Positions 53,897 through 62,665 of a stretch of 64,000 nt of DNA are shown one piece after another; position 1 is the stretch's first letter; each line of letters starts with the position of its first letter. The DNA is from Hyphomicrobiales bacterium. GTDB lineage: Bacteria; Pseudomonadota; Alphaproteobacteria; Rhizobiales; Rhizobiaceae. Position numbers and translations under genes: made by a program. Location of the stretch: positions 1 to 64,000 of the forward strand of contig UBQW01000065.1 of assembly GCA_900467745.1 (NCBI GenBank), given 5' to 3'. The notes under the pieces were generated by a model. That model had not been told where the DNA came from. It searched no databases and worked only from the letters and a program-made list of their open reading frames with translations.

Positions 53897-54900
53897 TGGA
53901 CGCCACCCTTGCCTTCCCGCTGCTTGCCGGGCTGATCGCGGTCGCGCTGTTCTTCGACTTTCTGAACGGCCTGCATGATGCGGCGAATTCGATCGCGACG
54001 ATCGTCTCGACGCGCGTTCTGAGGCCGCAGTTCGCAGTTGCCTGGGCGGCCTTCTTCAATTTCATCGCCTTCCTGTTCTTCGGATTGCATGTCGCCGAGA
54101 CGCTGGGGACCGGTATCATCGATCCGGCCATCGTCTCGCCGATGGTGATCTTCGCGGCGCTGATGGGCGCGATCATATGGAATATCGTCACCTGGGTATT
54201 CGGCATCCCCTCAAGCTCGTCGCATGCGCTGGTCGGCGGGCTGGTCGGCGCTGGGCTCGCAAAGGTCGGCTTCAGCTCGATCGTCTGGAGCGGTCTATTG
54301 AAAACAGCCGGCGCCATCGTCATGTCGCCGATGATCGGCTTTCTCCTGGCGCTGTTTCTCGTGCTCATCGTGTCGTGGCTCTTCGTGCGGCAGACGCCGT
54401 TCGCGGTCGACCGCACCTTCCGCATCATGCAGTTCGTCTCGGCGTCGCTGTATTCGCTCGGCCATGGCGGCAATGATGCACAGAAGACCATGGGGATCAT
54501 CGCCATCCTGCTTTATTCGCAGGGCTATCTCGGCGGCAGCTTCCACGTGCCGCTGTGGGTGGTGCTGTCCTGCCAGTCGGCTATGGCGCTGGGCACGCTG
54601 TTCGGCGGGTGGCGCATCGTGCATACGATGGGATCGAAGATCACCCGGCTGAACCCGATGCAGGGCTTTTGCGCGGAGACCGGCGGCGCGCTGACGCTGT
54701 TCGGCGCCACATGGCTCGGCATCCCCGTCTCGACCACACACACCATCACCGGCGCGATCATCGGCGTCGGCGCTGCGCGGCGGGTGTCTGCCGTGCGCTG
54801 GGGCCTTGCGGGCAATATCGTCGTCGCCTGGGTGGTGACGCTGCCGGCAGCCGCGTTGATCGCGGCCGCCTTCTATTGGATCGCCGGCCTCTTCGCCTGA
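53896..54900 (+). CDS. pit: Low-affinity inorganic phosphate transporter
   Basis: A 334-residue inner-membrane phosphate transporter of the PiT/PHO4 family, probably a proton symporter. Two inverted family motifs are present: FDFLNGLHDAANSIATIVSTR near residue 17 and GHGGNDAQKTMG near residue 190. Each half also carries a Ser/Thr-rich loop (GIPSSSSHALVGG and GIPVSTTHTITGA). About ten hydrophobic helices are expected. The start overlaps the DUF47 stop. The Pho box upstream implies the operon is turned down when high-affinity Pst is induced. Confidence 0.95.
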   Translation: MDATLAFPLLAGLIAVALFFDFLNGLHDAANSIATIVSTRVLRPQFAVAWAAFFNFIAFLFFGLHVAETLGTGIIDPAIVSPMVIFAALMGAIIWNIVTWVFGIPSSSSHALVGGLVGAGLAKVGFSSIVWSGLLKTAGAIVMSPMIGFLLALFLVLIVSWLFVRQTPFAVDRTFRIMQFVSASLYSLGHGGNDAQKTMGIIAILLYSQGYLGGSFHVPLWVVLSCQSAMALGTLFGGWRIVHTMGSKITRLNPMQGFCAETGGALTLFGATWLGIPVSTTHTITGAIIGVGAARRVSAVRWGLAGNIVVAWVVTLPAAALIAAAFYWIAGLFA

Positions 54901-54910
54901 GCGATTAATT

Positions 54911-55195
54911 TCAGGAGGCGGAATTCCGCCTCCTGTGCCACCACACCGAAAATCGTCGTCTCATTCGCCGCGCGACATGCAGGTCGTGCGACAGCACCAG
55001 CACGCCGAGCGGAATCATCCAGAAGCCGAGAATCGGAAGAAAGCCCAGACATCCGCCAAAAATCAGCAGTCCGCCGATCAAAAGCCTTGCTATGCGCGAC
55101 TTCGGCAGCGGAATGCGGGTCGGCCCCATCACGATGTGGCCGGTGGTGTGATCGATGCCAAAGCGTTTGGCGGTGTTTTTCGGTCTCTCGGTCAT
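54911..55195 (-). CDS. Small two-helix membrane protein
   Basis: A 94-residue protein, MTERPKNTAKRFGIDHTTGHIVMG, with two adjacent hydrophobic helices (IARLLIGGLLIFGGCLGFLP and GFWMIPLGVLVLSHDL) and a strongly basic C-terminus (RRMRRRFSVWWHRRR). Positive residues on the tail suggest a cytoplasmic C-terminus. ATG 55195 was selected; the ORF continues upstream to 55273 but with unlike composition. It is convergent with pit. Function unknown. Confidence 0.7.
   Translation of the reverse strand: MTERPKNTAKRFGIDHTTGHIVMGPTRIPLPKSRIARLLIGGLLIFGGCLGFLPILGFWMIPLGVLVLSHDLHVARRMRRRFSVWWHRRRNSAS
54913..54934. terminator. Perfect 22-bp palindrome after pit
   Basis: AGGAGGCGGAA / TTCCGCCTCCT forms an 11-bp stem with no loop bases in the DNA. 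It overlaps the last codons of the convergent small membrane gene and lacks a long T run, so termination is possible but not sure. Confidence 0.5.
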
Positions 55196-55312
55196 CCACA
55201 GCATGTGGGGATAACCTGAATGATTGCAAGGAGATGTCATTTTTTTGAAAAAACCGCTTGGCAAATCGAGCAAGCATTTGTATTAGCCCACTCACACCGC
55301 GGCGAGCGGTGA

Positions 55313-55387
55313 TCCCTGGTAGCTCAGCGGTAGAGCATTCGACTGTTAATCGACAGGTCGCCGGTTCGAATCCGGCCCGGGGAGCCA
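55313..55387 (+). tRNA. tRNA-Asn (anticodon GUU)
   Basis: A 75-base tRNA: acceptor TCCCTGG / CCGGGGA, D-arm AGCTCAGCGGTAGAGC, anticodon loop CTGTTAA with anticodon GTT, T-loop GTTCGAATC and encoded CCA at 55385-55387. Confidence 0.97.
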
Positions 55388-55393
55388 GTTTCT

Positions 55394-55430
55394 AAAAGGC
55401 CTGCATTGAAAAATGCAGGCCTTTTTCTTT
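55394..55430 (+). terminator. Intrinsic terminator after tRNA-Asn
   Basis: A stem of about 14 bp, AAAAGGCCTGCATT / AATGCAGGCCTTTT, followed by TTCTTTTCC. Confidence 0.92.
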
Positions 55431-55527
55431 TCCGAAATCAAAGCGATAGGTTTTTCTCTCGGCGGCGGTGCGATTGTTTCATCCCCGTGGGCGATTGAGC
55501 CACGGGGATAAAGACAAAGCGGCGACA

Positions 55528-55710
55528 TCAATAGCCGCAGGAGCGTCCTTCGCTGGGCCTGAAGCCATCTGAGCAGGCGCGGTTCATGGAATCGCCAGGC
55601 ACATAACCGGATGCCGACCCCGCGGAGGTCGGGTAGCCCGCGCATCCTGTCGTGAGCGCCGAAAGGCCGATCAGCATGATCGCGGCCAGGACGGTTGAAA
55701 TTCGCTTCAT
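55528..55710 (-). CDS. 60-residue lipoprotein
   Basis: A tiny lipoprotein: basic MKRISTV, hydrophobic LAAIMLIGLSAL, lipobox TTGC (Cys23), then a mature part of about 37 residues rich in Ser/Gly/Tyr and containing two further cysteines (NRACSDGFR, RSCGY). AGGAGG lies about 6 bases upstream of the start on the complement. Function unknown; such peptides are common in rhizobial envelopes. Confidence 0.75.
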   Translation of the reverse strand: MKRISTVLAAIMLIGLSALTTGCAGYPTSAGSASGYVPGDSMNRACSDGFRPSEGRSCGY

Positions 55711-55818
55711 ATGAACCTCCTCGAAAATGTCTTGGCTACTAAGCTAGCACGCAGCCGCCAAACGCCATGTAAATTTCTTGGGTCACGATTGGCGAACACT
55801 TATTGCGGCTAAGGCACC

Positions 55819-57042
55819 CTACCCTTGAAGCGTATCGACCTTGCGAAGATCCGGGAAAAGCCGCGTCCACAGAAGCACCACGACGATGGTTCCTAAGCCC
55901 CCTATGACGCCGGCAGCAACGGGACCCATCATGCCCGCGAGCATTCCCGATTCAAATTCGCCCAACTGGTTCGAGGTGCCGATGAAGAGCGAGTTGACGG
56001 CGTTCACACGGCCACGCATTGAATCCGGAGTCAGGAGCTGAACGAGAGAACTGCGCACCACTACGCTGACCGTATCGGCAGCCCCCACCACCAGCAGCGC
56101 GGCGATCGACAGCGCGATGTTGGTCGATACGGCAAAGACGATCGTCGCGACGCCGAACACGGCCACGGCGGTCAGCATTTTTGCACCGACCTTGCTGGTG
56201 AGCGAGCGTCTGGCCAGAACGATCGACATGGTGAGCGCGCCGACGGCCGGGGCTGCGCGCAGCATGCCCAGCCCCCAGGGGCCGGCATGAAGGATATCGC
56301 TGGCGAACATCGGGAGGAGTGCCGTGGCGCCGCCCAGCAGAACGGCGAAGAGGTCAAGCGAGATCGTGCCGAGCATCACGGGCTTGCTCTTAATGAAGGA
56401 GACGCCGGCGAAGACCGAGGCGAGCGTGACCGGTTCGCGTTTGCTCGGCGTCCATTCCATGCGGATCGAGATGACGTTGATGCTTGCAACGGCAAACAGG
56501 ACGGCGGCCACGGCGAAGGGAGCGACGGCATCGACGCCGTAGAGCAGACCACCCAGCGACGGGCCGACGATCAGCGCCGTCTGCATCATCGAGGTCGATG
56601 TCGCCACCGCGCGCTGCAGCAGCGAGGGCGGCATGATGCTGGGGAGAAGTGCTGCCATCGTCGGACGCTCGAAGGCGACGGTTGCACCCATGATCGTCAC
56701 CGCCGTCAGGATGCCCGCCGGCGTCAGCCAGTTCTGCCAGGTGGCGACGGCAAGTGCTGCCGACACCGTGGCGAGGATCAGCTGGCAGATCAGGCCGATA
56801 CGCCTTCGGTCGAAGCGATCGGCGACGTGGCCGACCACGAAGGTCAGAACCACCATCGGCAGGAACTGGCAGAGCCCGACCATGGCCAGCGCGAAGGCGC
56901 TATGGGTCTGATCGTAGATCATCCAGCCCATGGCGATGGCGACGCACTGAAAGGAGAGAGAGGAAAAGACGCGGGAAGCCGCGAAATTGAGATAGCCGGG
57001 ATGGCGCAGAACGCTATCCTGGTGAACTGCTGATGCATCCAT
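55819..57042 (-). CDS. MFS transporter (efflux type)
   Basis: A 407-residue major facilitator superfamily protein with about 12 transmembrane helices. The motif-A-like loop VGHVADRFDRRRIGLICQ lies between helices 2 and 3. Its similarity to the enterobactin-exporter/DHA3-like branch (FERPTMAALLPSIMP, NSLFIGTSNQLGEFESG) suggests drug or siderophore export; the true substrate is unknown. It is monocistronic between two small lipoprotein genes on the same strand. Confidence 0.9.
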   Translation of the reverse strand: MDASAVHQDSVLRHPGYLNFAASRVFSSLSFQCVAIAMGWMIYDQTHSAFALAMVGLCQFLPMVVLTFVVGHVADRFDRRRIGLICQLILATVSAALAVATWQNWLTPAGILTAVTIMGATVAFERPTMAALLPSIMPPSLLQRAVATSTSMMQTALIVGPSLGGLLYGVDAVAPFAVAAVLFAVASINVISIRMEWTPSKREPVTLASVFAGVSFIKSKPVMLGTISLDLFAVLLGGATALLPMFASDILHAGPWGLGMLRAAPAVGALTMSIVLARRSLTSKVGAKMLTAVAVFGVATIVFAVSTNIALSIAALLVVGAADTVSVVVRSSLVQLLTPDSMRGRVNAVNSLFIGTSNQLGEFESGMLAGMMGPVAAGVIGGLGTIVVVLLWTRLFPDLRKVDTLQG

Positions 57043-57220
57043 GAGAAAACTGTCCGGCCCGCTGCCGACAGCGCGCCTCTGGGGGTTGTTGCTGCAACCG
57101 TTTCCGCCCGGACAGTCTCGCTTGTCAATGGCATCGGGGGCGCTTTCCGTTCGGCCCCGCTAAAACACGTGATCGTGACCGCCAACGGTGCTTGCCGCGG
57201 CGGTCATCCGATCAGGGACG

Positions 57221-57655
57221 TTATCTCTTCTTCTTTGTCGAACGGACTTTGACCGGTGCCGGCGGCGGGATCAGTTCGGCGTCGGCGTAGCAATATCCGG
57301 CGACCCAGCCATCGCTGGCGAAGAGCTTGGAATCACCCTCGGCGTGCCACTGGCAGGTCAGCGAGTTGGGGTCCCATGCGGTGACGGTCACGTCATAGAC
57401 GCCCTTGCCGGCGAAGGTGGTCTTGGGATTGCCAGTCAGACGCCAGCCCTCGGCCGGCTGCATCGTCCATGATACCCTCTGGCCCTTCCGGGCTTTCTGC
57501 TTGATGCCGAATTCGGGGGTCTGGCAGCGGTTGGTGGCGGGATCGCAGTTCATCTTCGCCGTCGACATCTGCGTCGGCGTATTTGTGACCACCGTCTGGC
57601 AACTGCTGAGCGTAAACGCCACGAGTGTCATGGCCAAGGCAACTTCATACCACAT
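57221..57655 (-). CDS. Hypothetical lipoprotein
   Basis: A 144-residue protein. Start MWYEVALAMTLVAFTLSSC gives a lipobox ending at Cys19. The mature part contains CDPATNRCQTPEFGIKQ, then a beta-rich region (VYDVTVTAWDPNSLTCQWHAE) with several cysteines, and ends in a basic tail (VRSTKKKR). ATG 57655 was chosen to start the signal peptide; the ORF continues 7 residues further. No family was recognised. Confidence 0.75.
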   Translation of the reverse strand: MWYEVALAMTLVAFTLSSCQTVVTNTPTQMSTAKMNCDPATNRCQTPEFGIKQKARKGQRVSWTMQPAEGWRLTGNPKTTFAGKGVYDVTVTAWDPNSLTCQWHAEGDSKLFASDGWVAGYCYADAELIPPPAPVKVRSTKKKR

Positions 57656-57776
57656 ATCCGGCCTCCCATCCGTCACATGCTGTCGATGAAGACCACATTA
57701 CAGCATTACGACAGGCTCGGCTCTTCACCGTTCGGGGGATATGGGCGCCGACGATTACATCGAACGGCAATGGCGA

Positions 57777-58367
57777 TCAGCCAAGCGAGGTGTGCGAGGC
57801 GTGTTCCGGTACGTATCGCCTCGGCGCCTTCGCCTTCTCCCTGAGATTGTCGAAAAGCGCATAGCCGCCGGTCCAGCGACCGAAGCCGCTGGCGATATTG
57901 ATGTGGCCAGCAAGGCCAATGTTCCTGAGCTCGGTCTTCCACAGACGCGCATAGAGCGTCAGGCGGTCGAGCTCCATGTAATGATCGTTCAGGCTGCCGA
58001 CGGTAATGCTGGGAAACGGTAGCGCCCTTGTCGGCATCGGCCCGAAGCGGATGGCGGCATCCGGGTGTCGCCGTTCCGTGGGGCGCAGGTCGCAGGGGGC
58101 GACGAGGAGCGCGCCCTTGATGCGGCGCGCCGATGGCCGGTCGGCGAACTTCGCCGTCAGCAGGCAGCCGAGACTATGGGCGACAATATAGGCCTCGCCG
58201 TGCTCGATGAGCGACTCTTCGAGCCGGTCGGCCCAACGATCGACCAAGGGATCGTCCCAGTCGTCCTGCTCCACCAGAACGCTGTCGGGGCGGTCGCGGA
58301 GCCAGTATCGCTGCCAGTGGCCCTGGTCGGAGCCGTTGAGCCCAGGAATTATCAATGTCGCCGTCAT
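57777..58367 (-). CDS. Small alpha/beta hydrolase (RBBP9/YdeN family)
   Basis: A 196-residue serine hydrolase of the RBBP9/YdeN type. Start MTATLIIPGLNGSDQGHWQRYW is characteristic; the nucleophile Ser is in VAHSLGCL near residue 65. The catalytic Asp is probably in VGSLNDHYM and the His in GLAGHINIASGFGRW. The substrate is unknown. It lies 9 bases after a small hypothetical gene on the same strand, so the two are likely co-transcribed. Confidence 0.9.
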   Translation of the reverse strand: MTATLIIPGLNGSDQGHWQRYWLRDRPDSVLVEQDDWDDPLVDRWADRLEESLIEHGEAYIVAHSLGCLLTAKFADRPSARRIKGALLVAPCDLRPTERRHPDAAIRFGPMPTRALPFPSITVGSLNDHYMELDRLTLYARLWKTELRNIGLAGHINIASGFGRWTGGYALFDNLREKAKAPRRYVPEHASHTSLG

Positions 58368-58376
58368 CGCCCTCTC

Positions 58377-58577
58377 CTAGAAATCGGAATAGCGCGGGCT
58401 GTGCATAAGCGCAGAGATCTCGTCGGTCATCTGCATGATGCGCTCGCGCAGATCAGCGCCTGTTCCATCCTCGATGTCCTCGCTACCAAAGCAGTATCGT
58501 GCCTCGTGCAGCTCTAGCCTCGCTTCCAGCTGGTCGCGGATGGTGCAAAGGCGATCGAAATGCCTGATGATACTCAT
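58377..58577 (-). CDS. 66-residue hypothetical protein
   Basis: A 66-residue acidic helical protein (MSIIRHFDRLCTIRDQLEARL), probably forming a short coiled coil. Start 58577 has AGGAGAGACG upstream on the complement. It is followed after 9 bases by the alpha/beta hydrolase. The 244 bases between it and the phrB promoter contain no other gene. Confidence 0.6.
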   Translation of the reverse strand: MSIIRHFDRLCTIRDQLEARLELHEARYCFGSEDIEDGTGADLRERIMQMTDEISALMHSPRYSDF

Positions 58578-58821
58578 CGTCGTCTCTCCTGTGCGACCGC
58601 ATTCTCCGGCCGCCATCTGATGAGAGCAGTATTCTCTATCTTTTTAGTGGATTAAAGGAATGAGCATCCCTGCATGCGCGAACAAGGGGAAAAATCGGTA
58701 TGCCGATCTCGCCTGAGGGCGACGATCGACCCGCCAGGCGACCCGCACCGCGTGCAACCACCGATGCTGTCGGATAATTTACCGATGTGCCGTGTTAAAT
58801 CTTTATGCGGGCTGAAACTTT

Positions 58822-58851
58822 TGATCCACACTCCCCGTAGCTTCGTAACAG
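58822..58851 (+). promoter_or_regulatory. Putative ECF-sigma promoter of the phrB cluster
   Basis: TGATCC at 58822-58827, an 18-base spacer and TAACAG at 58846-58851, about 30 bases before the phrB start. TGATCC is the -35 element used by RpoE/ChrR-type (ECF11) sigma factors of Rhodobacter, whose singlet-oxygen regulon includes photolyase and cfa genes. The match is by eye; the cognate sigma factor is not in this window. Confidence 0.5.
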
Positions 58852-58882
58852 AAGCAACACAGAAACAAGGGGATCACATTCA

Positions 58883-60328
58883 TTGTCCGACGATGTCGCA
58901 AAGCCGCTTATCCTCTGGTTTCGCAAGGATCTTCGCCTCGACGACAATCATGCGCTGCATGCTGCCTGCCGCACCGGACGCCCGATCATTCCCCTTTATA
59001 TACGCGAGCCCTCCTCTTCCGGCACCGGGCCTCTGGGCGGCGCGCAAGAGTGGTGGCTGCATCATTCCCTTGTGTCGCTCACTGCATCGATCGAAGCGCT
59101 TGGCGGCTCGCTCAATCTCGTGAGCGGCGATGCGCTCGATGTGCTCGGCGACCTGATCAAGAAGACGGGTGCGGACACCGTCATGTGGAACCGCCGCTAC
59201 GATCCGCCCGGCATCGCCATCGATACGCGGATCAAGCGGGAGCTTGAGCAGCAGGGCCTGGATGCGCAGAGCTTCGCCGGCCAGTTGCTGCATGAGCCGT
59301 CGCGGCTGAAGACGGGCGGTGGGACACCCTACCGCGTCTATACGCCGTTCTGGCGAGCACTCGAGGGTGCCGGCGAGCCGCCTCACCCCGTCGATGCGCC
59401 CAAGAAGGTCAACTTCGCGCCGGAGCTTCCCGCAAGCGAGACACTGAAGTCCTGGAAGCTCCTGCCGACCAAGCCGGACTGGGCCAAGGATTTCGCCGAG
59501 GTCTGGACTGCCGGCGAAGAAGCGGCGCGCGAGCGGCTTGCCGATTTTCTCGACCAGAGCCTTGAGGGCTACAAGGCCGACCGCGATTTTCCGGCCAAGC
59601 AGTCGACCTCGATGATGTCGCCCTATCTGGCGCTGGGCGTGATATCGCCTGCGCGCATATGGGAGGAGACACGTGGGCTGGATGTGCCGGCTGACGATCT
59701 GGTTCATTTCCGCAAGGAACTCGCCTGGCGCGAATTCTCCTACCATCTGCTGTTTCACTTCCCGAAGCTGCCATACGCCAACTGGAACGACCGTTTCGAT
59801 GGCTTCGAATGGAGCAACAGCACCGCGCATTTTCGCGCCTGGACCAAGGGCATGACCGGCTACCCGATCGTCGACGCCGGCATGCGCCAGCTCTGGAAAC
59901 ACGGCTTCATGCACAACCGGGTGCGGATGATCGTCGCCTCGTTCCTGATCAAGGACCTGATGATCGACTGGCGGCGCGGCGAAGCCTGGTTCCGCGACAC
60001 GCTCGTCGATGCCGACCCGGCGAGCAATGCGGCCAGCTGGCAATGGGTGGCGGGCTGCGGTGCTGATGCCGCCCCCTTCTTCCGCATTTTCAATCCTGTG
60101 CTGCAGGGCGAGAAGTTCGATCGCGATGGCGCCTATGTCCGCGAGTTCGTTCCAGAGCTTGCGGCGCTCGATACCAAATACATCCACAAGCCATTCGCGG
60201 CACCTCAAAACGTGCTCGACAAGGCGGATATCAAGCTTGGCGAAACCTATCCGAAGCCGATCGTCGACCACGCGACCGCCCGCGACCGGGCGTTGAAAGC
60301 CTACAACGCCGTAAAGGACGCAGCATGA
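58883..60328 (+). CDS. phrB: Deoxyribodipyrimidine photolyase (class I CPD)
   Basis: A 481-residue flavoprotein that reverses UV pyrimidine dimers using blue light. The N-terminal antenna domain starts LILWFRKDLRLDDNHAL. The FAD-binding catalytic domain has STSMMSPYLALGVISPARIW, ELAWREFSYHLLFHFP, MRQLWKHGFMHNRVRM and the flavin motif WQWVAGCGADAAPFFRIFNP. Length and motifs are normal. Start is TTG 58883, with AAGGGGATCAC upstream. It overlaps the flavin oxidoreductase gene by ATGA and leads a cluster with DUF1365 and cfa. Confidence 0.95.
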   Translation: MSDDVAKPLILWFRKDLRLDDNHALHAACRTGRPIIPLYIREPSSSGTGPLGGAQEWWLHHSLVSLTASIEALGGSLNLVSGDALDVLGDLIKKTGADTVMWNRRYDPPGIAIDTRIKRELEQQGLDAQSFAGQLLHEPSRLKTGGGTPYRVYTPFWRALEGAGEPPHPVDAPKKVNFAPELPASETLKSWKLLPTKPDWAKDFAEVWTAGEEAARERLADFLDQSLEGYKADRDFPAKQSTSMMSPYLALGVISPARIWEETRGLDVPADDLVHFRKELAWREFSYHLLFHFPKLPYANWNDRFDGFEWSNSTAHFRAWTKGMTGYPIVDAGMRQLWKHGFMHNRVRMIVASFLIKDLMIDWRRGEAWFRDTLVDADPASNAASWQWVAGCGADAAPFFRIFNPVLQGEKFDRDGAYVREFVPELAALDTKYIHKPFAAPQNVLDKADIKLGETYPKPIVDHATARDRALKAYNAVKDAA

Positions 60329-61662
60329 ACGCTCATTTTCATCACCCTCACAGTCGCTTGAAGATCGCGGTCATTGGCTCCGGCGTCTCCGGGGCGTCGG
60401 CGGCATGGGCGCTCAATCCGCTGCATGACGTCACGCTCTACGAGAAGGAAATGCGCGCCGGCGGTCATACCGCCACCGTTGATGTCGATTACGACGGGGT
60501 GCACATTCCCGTCGATACCGGCTTCATCGTCTACAACGAGCCGAACTATCCGAACCTGACAGCGCTGTTTGCGCGGCTCGGCGTCGCCACCCATGCCAGC
60601 GACATGAGCTTTTCGCTCTCGCTCGACCACGGCAAGCTGGAGTGGAGTGGCAGCGGCCTGTCTTCGATCTTCGCGCAGAAGCGCAACCTGGTGCGCCCCT
60701 CCTTCCTCCTGATGATCCGGGAGATCCTGCGCTTCAACAAGACGTGCCTTCTCGACCGCGCCGCCGGCCACCTCGCCGCACGATCGATCGGCGACTATCT
60801 CGACTGGCGGGGTTTCTCGCCGGGGTTCACCAATAATTATCTGGTGCCGATGGCAGCGGCGATCTGGTCGACGCCGGCCGCGAAGATGATGCAGTTTCCG
60901 GCCGAGCACTTCGTCAACTTCTTCGACAATCACCGCCTGATCTATTCCAGGCAGCACCAGTGGCGCACGGTGACCGGCGGCAGCCGAAACTATCTCGACA
61001 GGCTGCTTGAGCCTCTGGGCGACCGGCTGAAGCTCGGGCTCGGCGTGCGCGCCGTCATCAGGACAGAGAGCGGCGTCACCATCGTCGATGAACGCGGCGA
61101 GGAGCGCCGCTTCGACAAGGTGATCCTTGCAGCGCACAGCGATCAGACGCGGCGCATGCTGGCCGACGCGACCGAGCAGGAGAAAAGGCTGCTGGCGGCC
61201 GTTCCCTATCAGCCGAACAGGGTGGTGCTCCACCGCGATCCGATGCTGATGCCGCAGCGCCGGAAGGTTTGGGCATCCTGGAACTATCTTCGTTCGAGCT
61301 CGGCTAATGGTAACGCCGATGTCGCCGTCACCTACTGGATGAACAGGCTGCAGGCGATCGACGATCGCTTTCCTTTGTTCGTGACGCTGAACCCTGATCG
61401 AGAGCCGGACCCAAGCAAGGTCTTCGCGGAGTTCAGCTACGAGCATCCGCAGTTCTCAGCCGACAGCGTTCAGGCGCAGCGCGCGCTGATGGATATACAG
61501 GGACGCAACGGCTGCTACTTTGCCGGCGCCTGGACGGGCTATGGGTTCCATGAGGACGGGCTGACCTCGGGTCTTGCGGCCGCCAAGGCGCTCGGCGCGG
61601 CGCTGCCGTGGAGCACGCTGAAAACGGACAACATCGAACCGGAGCTGGACGCCGTCGCATGA
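60325..61662 (+). CDS. FAD-dependent amine-oxidase-like oxidoreductase
   Basis: A 445-residue flavoprotein. It starts with a dinucleotide motif VIGSGVSGASAAWAL at about residue 15 and ends with the FAD-binding CYFAGAWTGYGFHEDGLTSG region. Genes of this type sit beside DUF1365 and cfa in many bacteria; in Rhodobacter a similar protein takes part in modifying fatty acyl chains (furan fatty acid synthesis, UfaD-type) under singlet-oxygen stress. The start overlaps phrB by four bases and its stop overlaps the DUF1365 start (ATGA). The substrate is likely a membrane lipid; this is inference. Confidence 0.88.
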   Translation: MNAHFHHPHSRLKIAVIGSGVSGASAAWALNPLHDVTLYEKEMRAGGHTATVDVDYDGVHIPVDTGFIVYNEPNYPNLTALFARLGVATHASDMSFSLSLDHGKLEWSGSGLSSIFAQKRNLVRPSFLLMIREILRFNKTCLLDRAAGHLAARSIGDYLDWRGFSPGFTNNYLVPMAAAIWSTPAAKMMQFPAEHFVNFFDNHRLIYSRQHQWRTVTGGSRNYLDRLLEPLGDRLKLGLGVRAVIRTESGVTIVDERGEERRFDKVILAAHSDQTRRMLADATEQEKRLLAAVPYQPNRVVLHRDPMLMPQRRKVWASWNYLRSSSANGNADVAVTYWMNRLQAIDDRFPLFVTLNPDREPDPSKVFAEFSYEHPQFSADSVQAQRALMDIQGRNGCYFAGAWTGYGFHEDGLTSGLAAAKALGAALPWSTLKTDNIEPELDAVA

Positions 61663-62501
61663 CGCAAGAGCGCGAAGGACGAGGCGTGAGCATGCGCGAC
61701 AACGGGCCGCCGCCCGAGGCTGCGGCAGCGCTCTATGTCGGCGACGTCATGCACCAGCGCATGAAGCCCTTCGGCCACCGCTTTCGCTACCGCGTGTTCT
61801 CGATGGCGATCGATCTCGACCGGCTGGACGAGGCGGATCGGCTGTCCGCGCTGTTTTCCGTGAACAAGCGCAATGCCGTGTCGTTTCATGAGAGCGATCA
61901 TGGCGGGCGGATAGGTGCGCGAGCGCATGCCGACGAACTGCTGGCGCAGGTGGGCTTGCGTGCCCGGCGCATCGTGCTGGTCTGCTACCCCCGCATCCTC
62001 GGCTACGTCTTCAATCCGCTTTCCGTCTACCATGCCTATGACAGGCATGATCAGTTGATCGCGATGATCTACGAGGTTCGCAACACGTTCGGCGAACGGC
62101 ACACATACGTCTGCCCTATCGGCTCAGGCGAGGTCAGCGACACCGGCGTTCGGCAAAGCTGCGACAAGATCTTTCACGTCTCGCCCTTCATCGGGATGGG
62201 CATGCGCTACAATTTCCGCATGCTGCCGCCGGGCAAGGAGATCCGCTGGCGAATCCTCGAAACCGATGCCGATGGCCCGCTGCTTGCGGCGACCTTCTCG
62301 GGACGACAGGTGGGGTTCACGACGAGGAACCTGGCGTGGCTCACGGCCGCCGTTCCGTTTCTGCCGATCAAGATCGTCGGCGGCATCCATTGGGAGGCGC
62401 TGAAATTGTGGCTGAAGGGCGCGAAATACATCTCAAAGCCTGCACCACCCGCCCCTGTCAGCGTGGTCGCGCAGCGCGAGACGGCGGAGGCAGCGGAATA
62501 A
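61659..62501 (+). CDS. DUF1365 family protein
   Basis: A 280-residue DUF1365 protein. Conserved stretches are YVGDVMHQRMKPFGHRFRYRVFSM, YPRILGYVFNPLSVYHAYD and YEVRNTFGERHTYV. The C-terminal part contains a hydrophobic segment (TAAVPFLPIKIVGGIHWEAL). No catalytic role is proven; the constant linkage to flavin oxidases and cyclopropane synthases implicates it in lipid modification. ATG 61659 overlaps the upstream stop; an alternative is 61692 (MRDNGPPPEA). Confidence 0.88.
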   Translation: MTQEREGRGVSMRDNGPPPEAAAALYVGDVMHQRMKPFGHRFRYRVFSMAIDLDRLDEADRLSALFSVNKRNAVSFHESDHGGRIGARAHADELLAQVGLRARRIVLVCYPRILGYVFNPLSVYHAYDRHDQLIAMIYEVRNTFGERHTYVCPIGSGEVSDTGVRQSCDKIFHVSPFIGMGMRYNFRMLPPGKEIRWRILETDADGPLLAATFSGRQVGFTTRNLAWLTAAVPFLPIKIVGGIHWEALKLWLKGAKYISKPAPPAPVSVVAQRETAEAAE

Positions 62502-62545
62502 CATAAGCGTGCTTCGATATATGCGTCGATTGTGCGCAACACAGG

Positions 62546-62576
62546 ATTGGAAAATTGTTTGGCTTTTCCAATTTTT
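62546..62576 (+). terminator. AT-rich hairpin with T run before cfa
   Basis: ATTGGAAAA (62546-62554) pairs with TTTTCCAAT (62564-62572), followed by TTTT. It could end the phrB-DUF1365 transcript or attenuate read-through into cfa. Confidence 0.6.
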
Positions 62577-62665
62577 ACGATAGCGTTCAAAGCAATCGCC
62601 GGGGGGCGGAGATTTTCAGCGCATCGTCGTCCTGAACCGGCCAAAATTTGCCGGAGGAGAAAACC

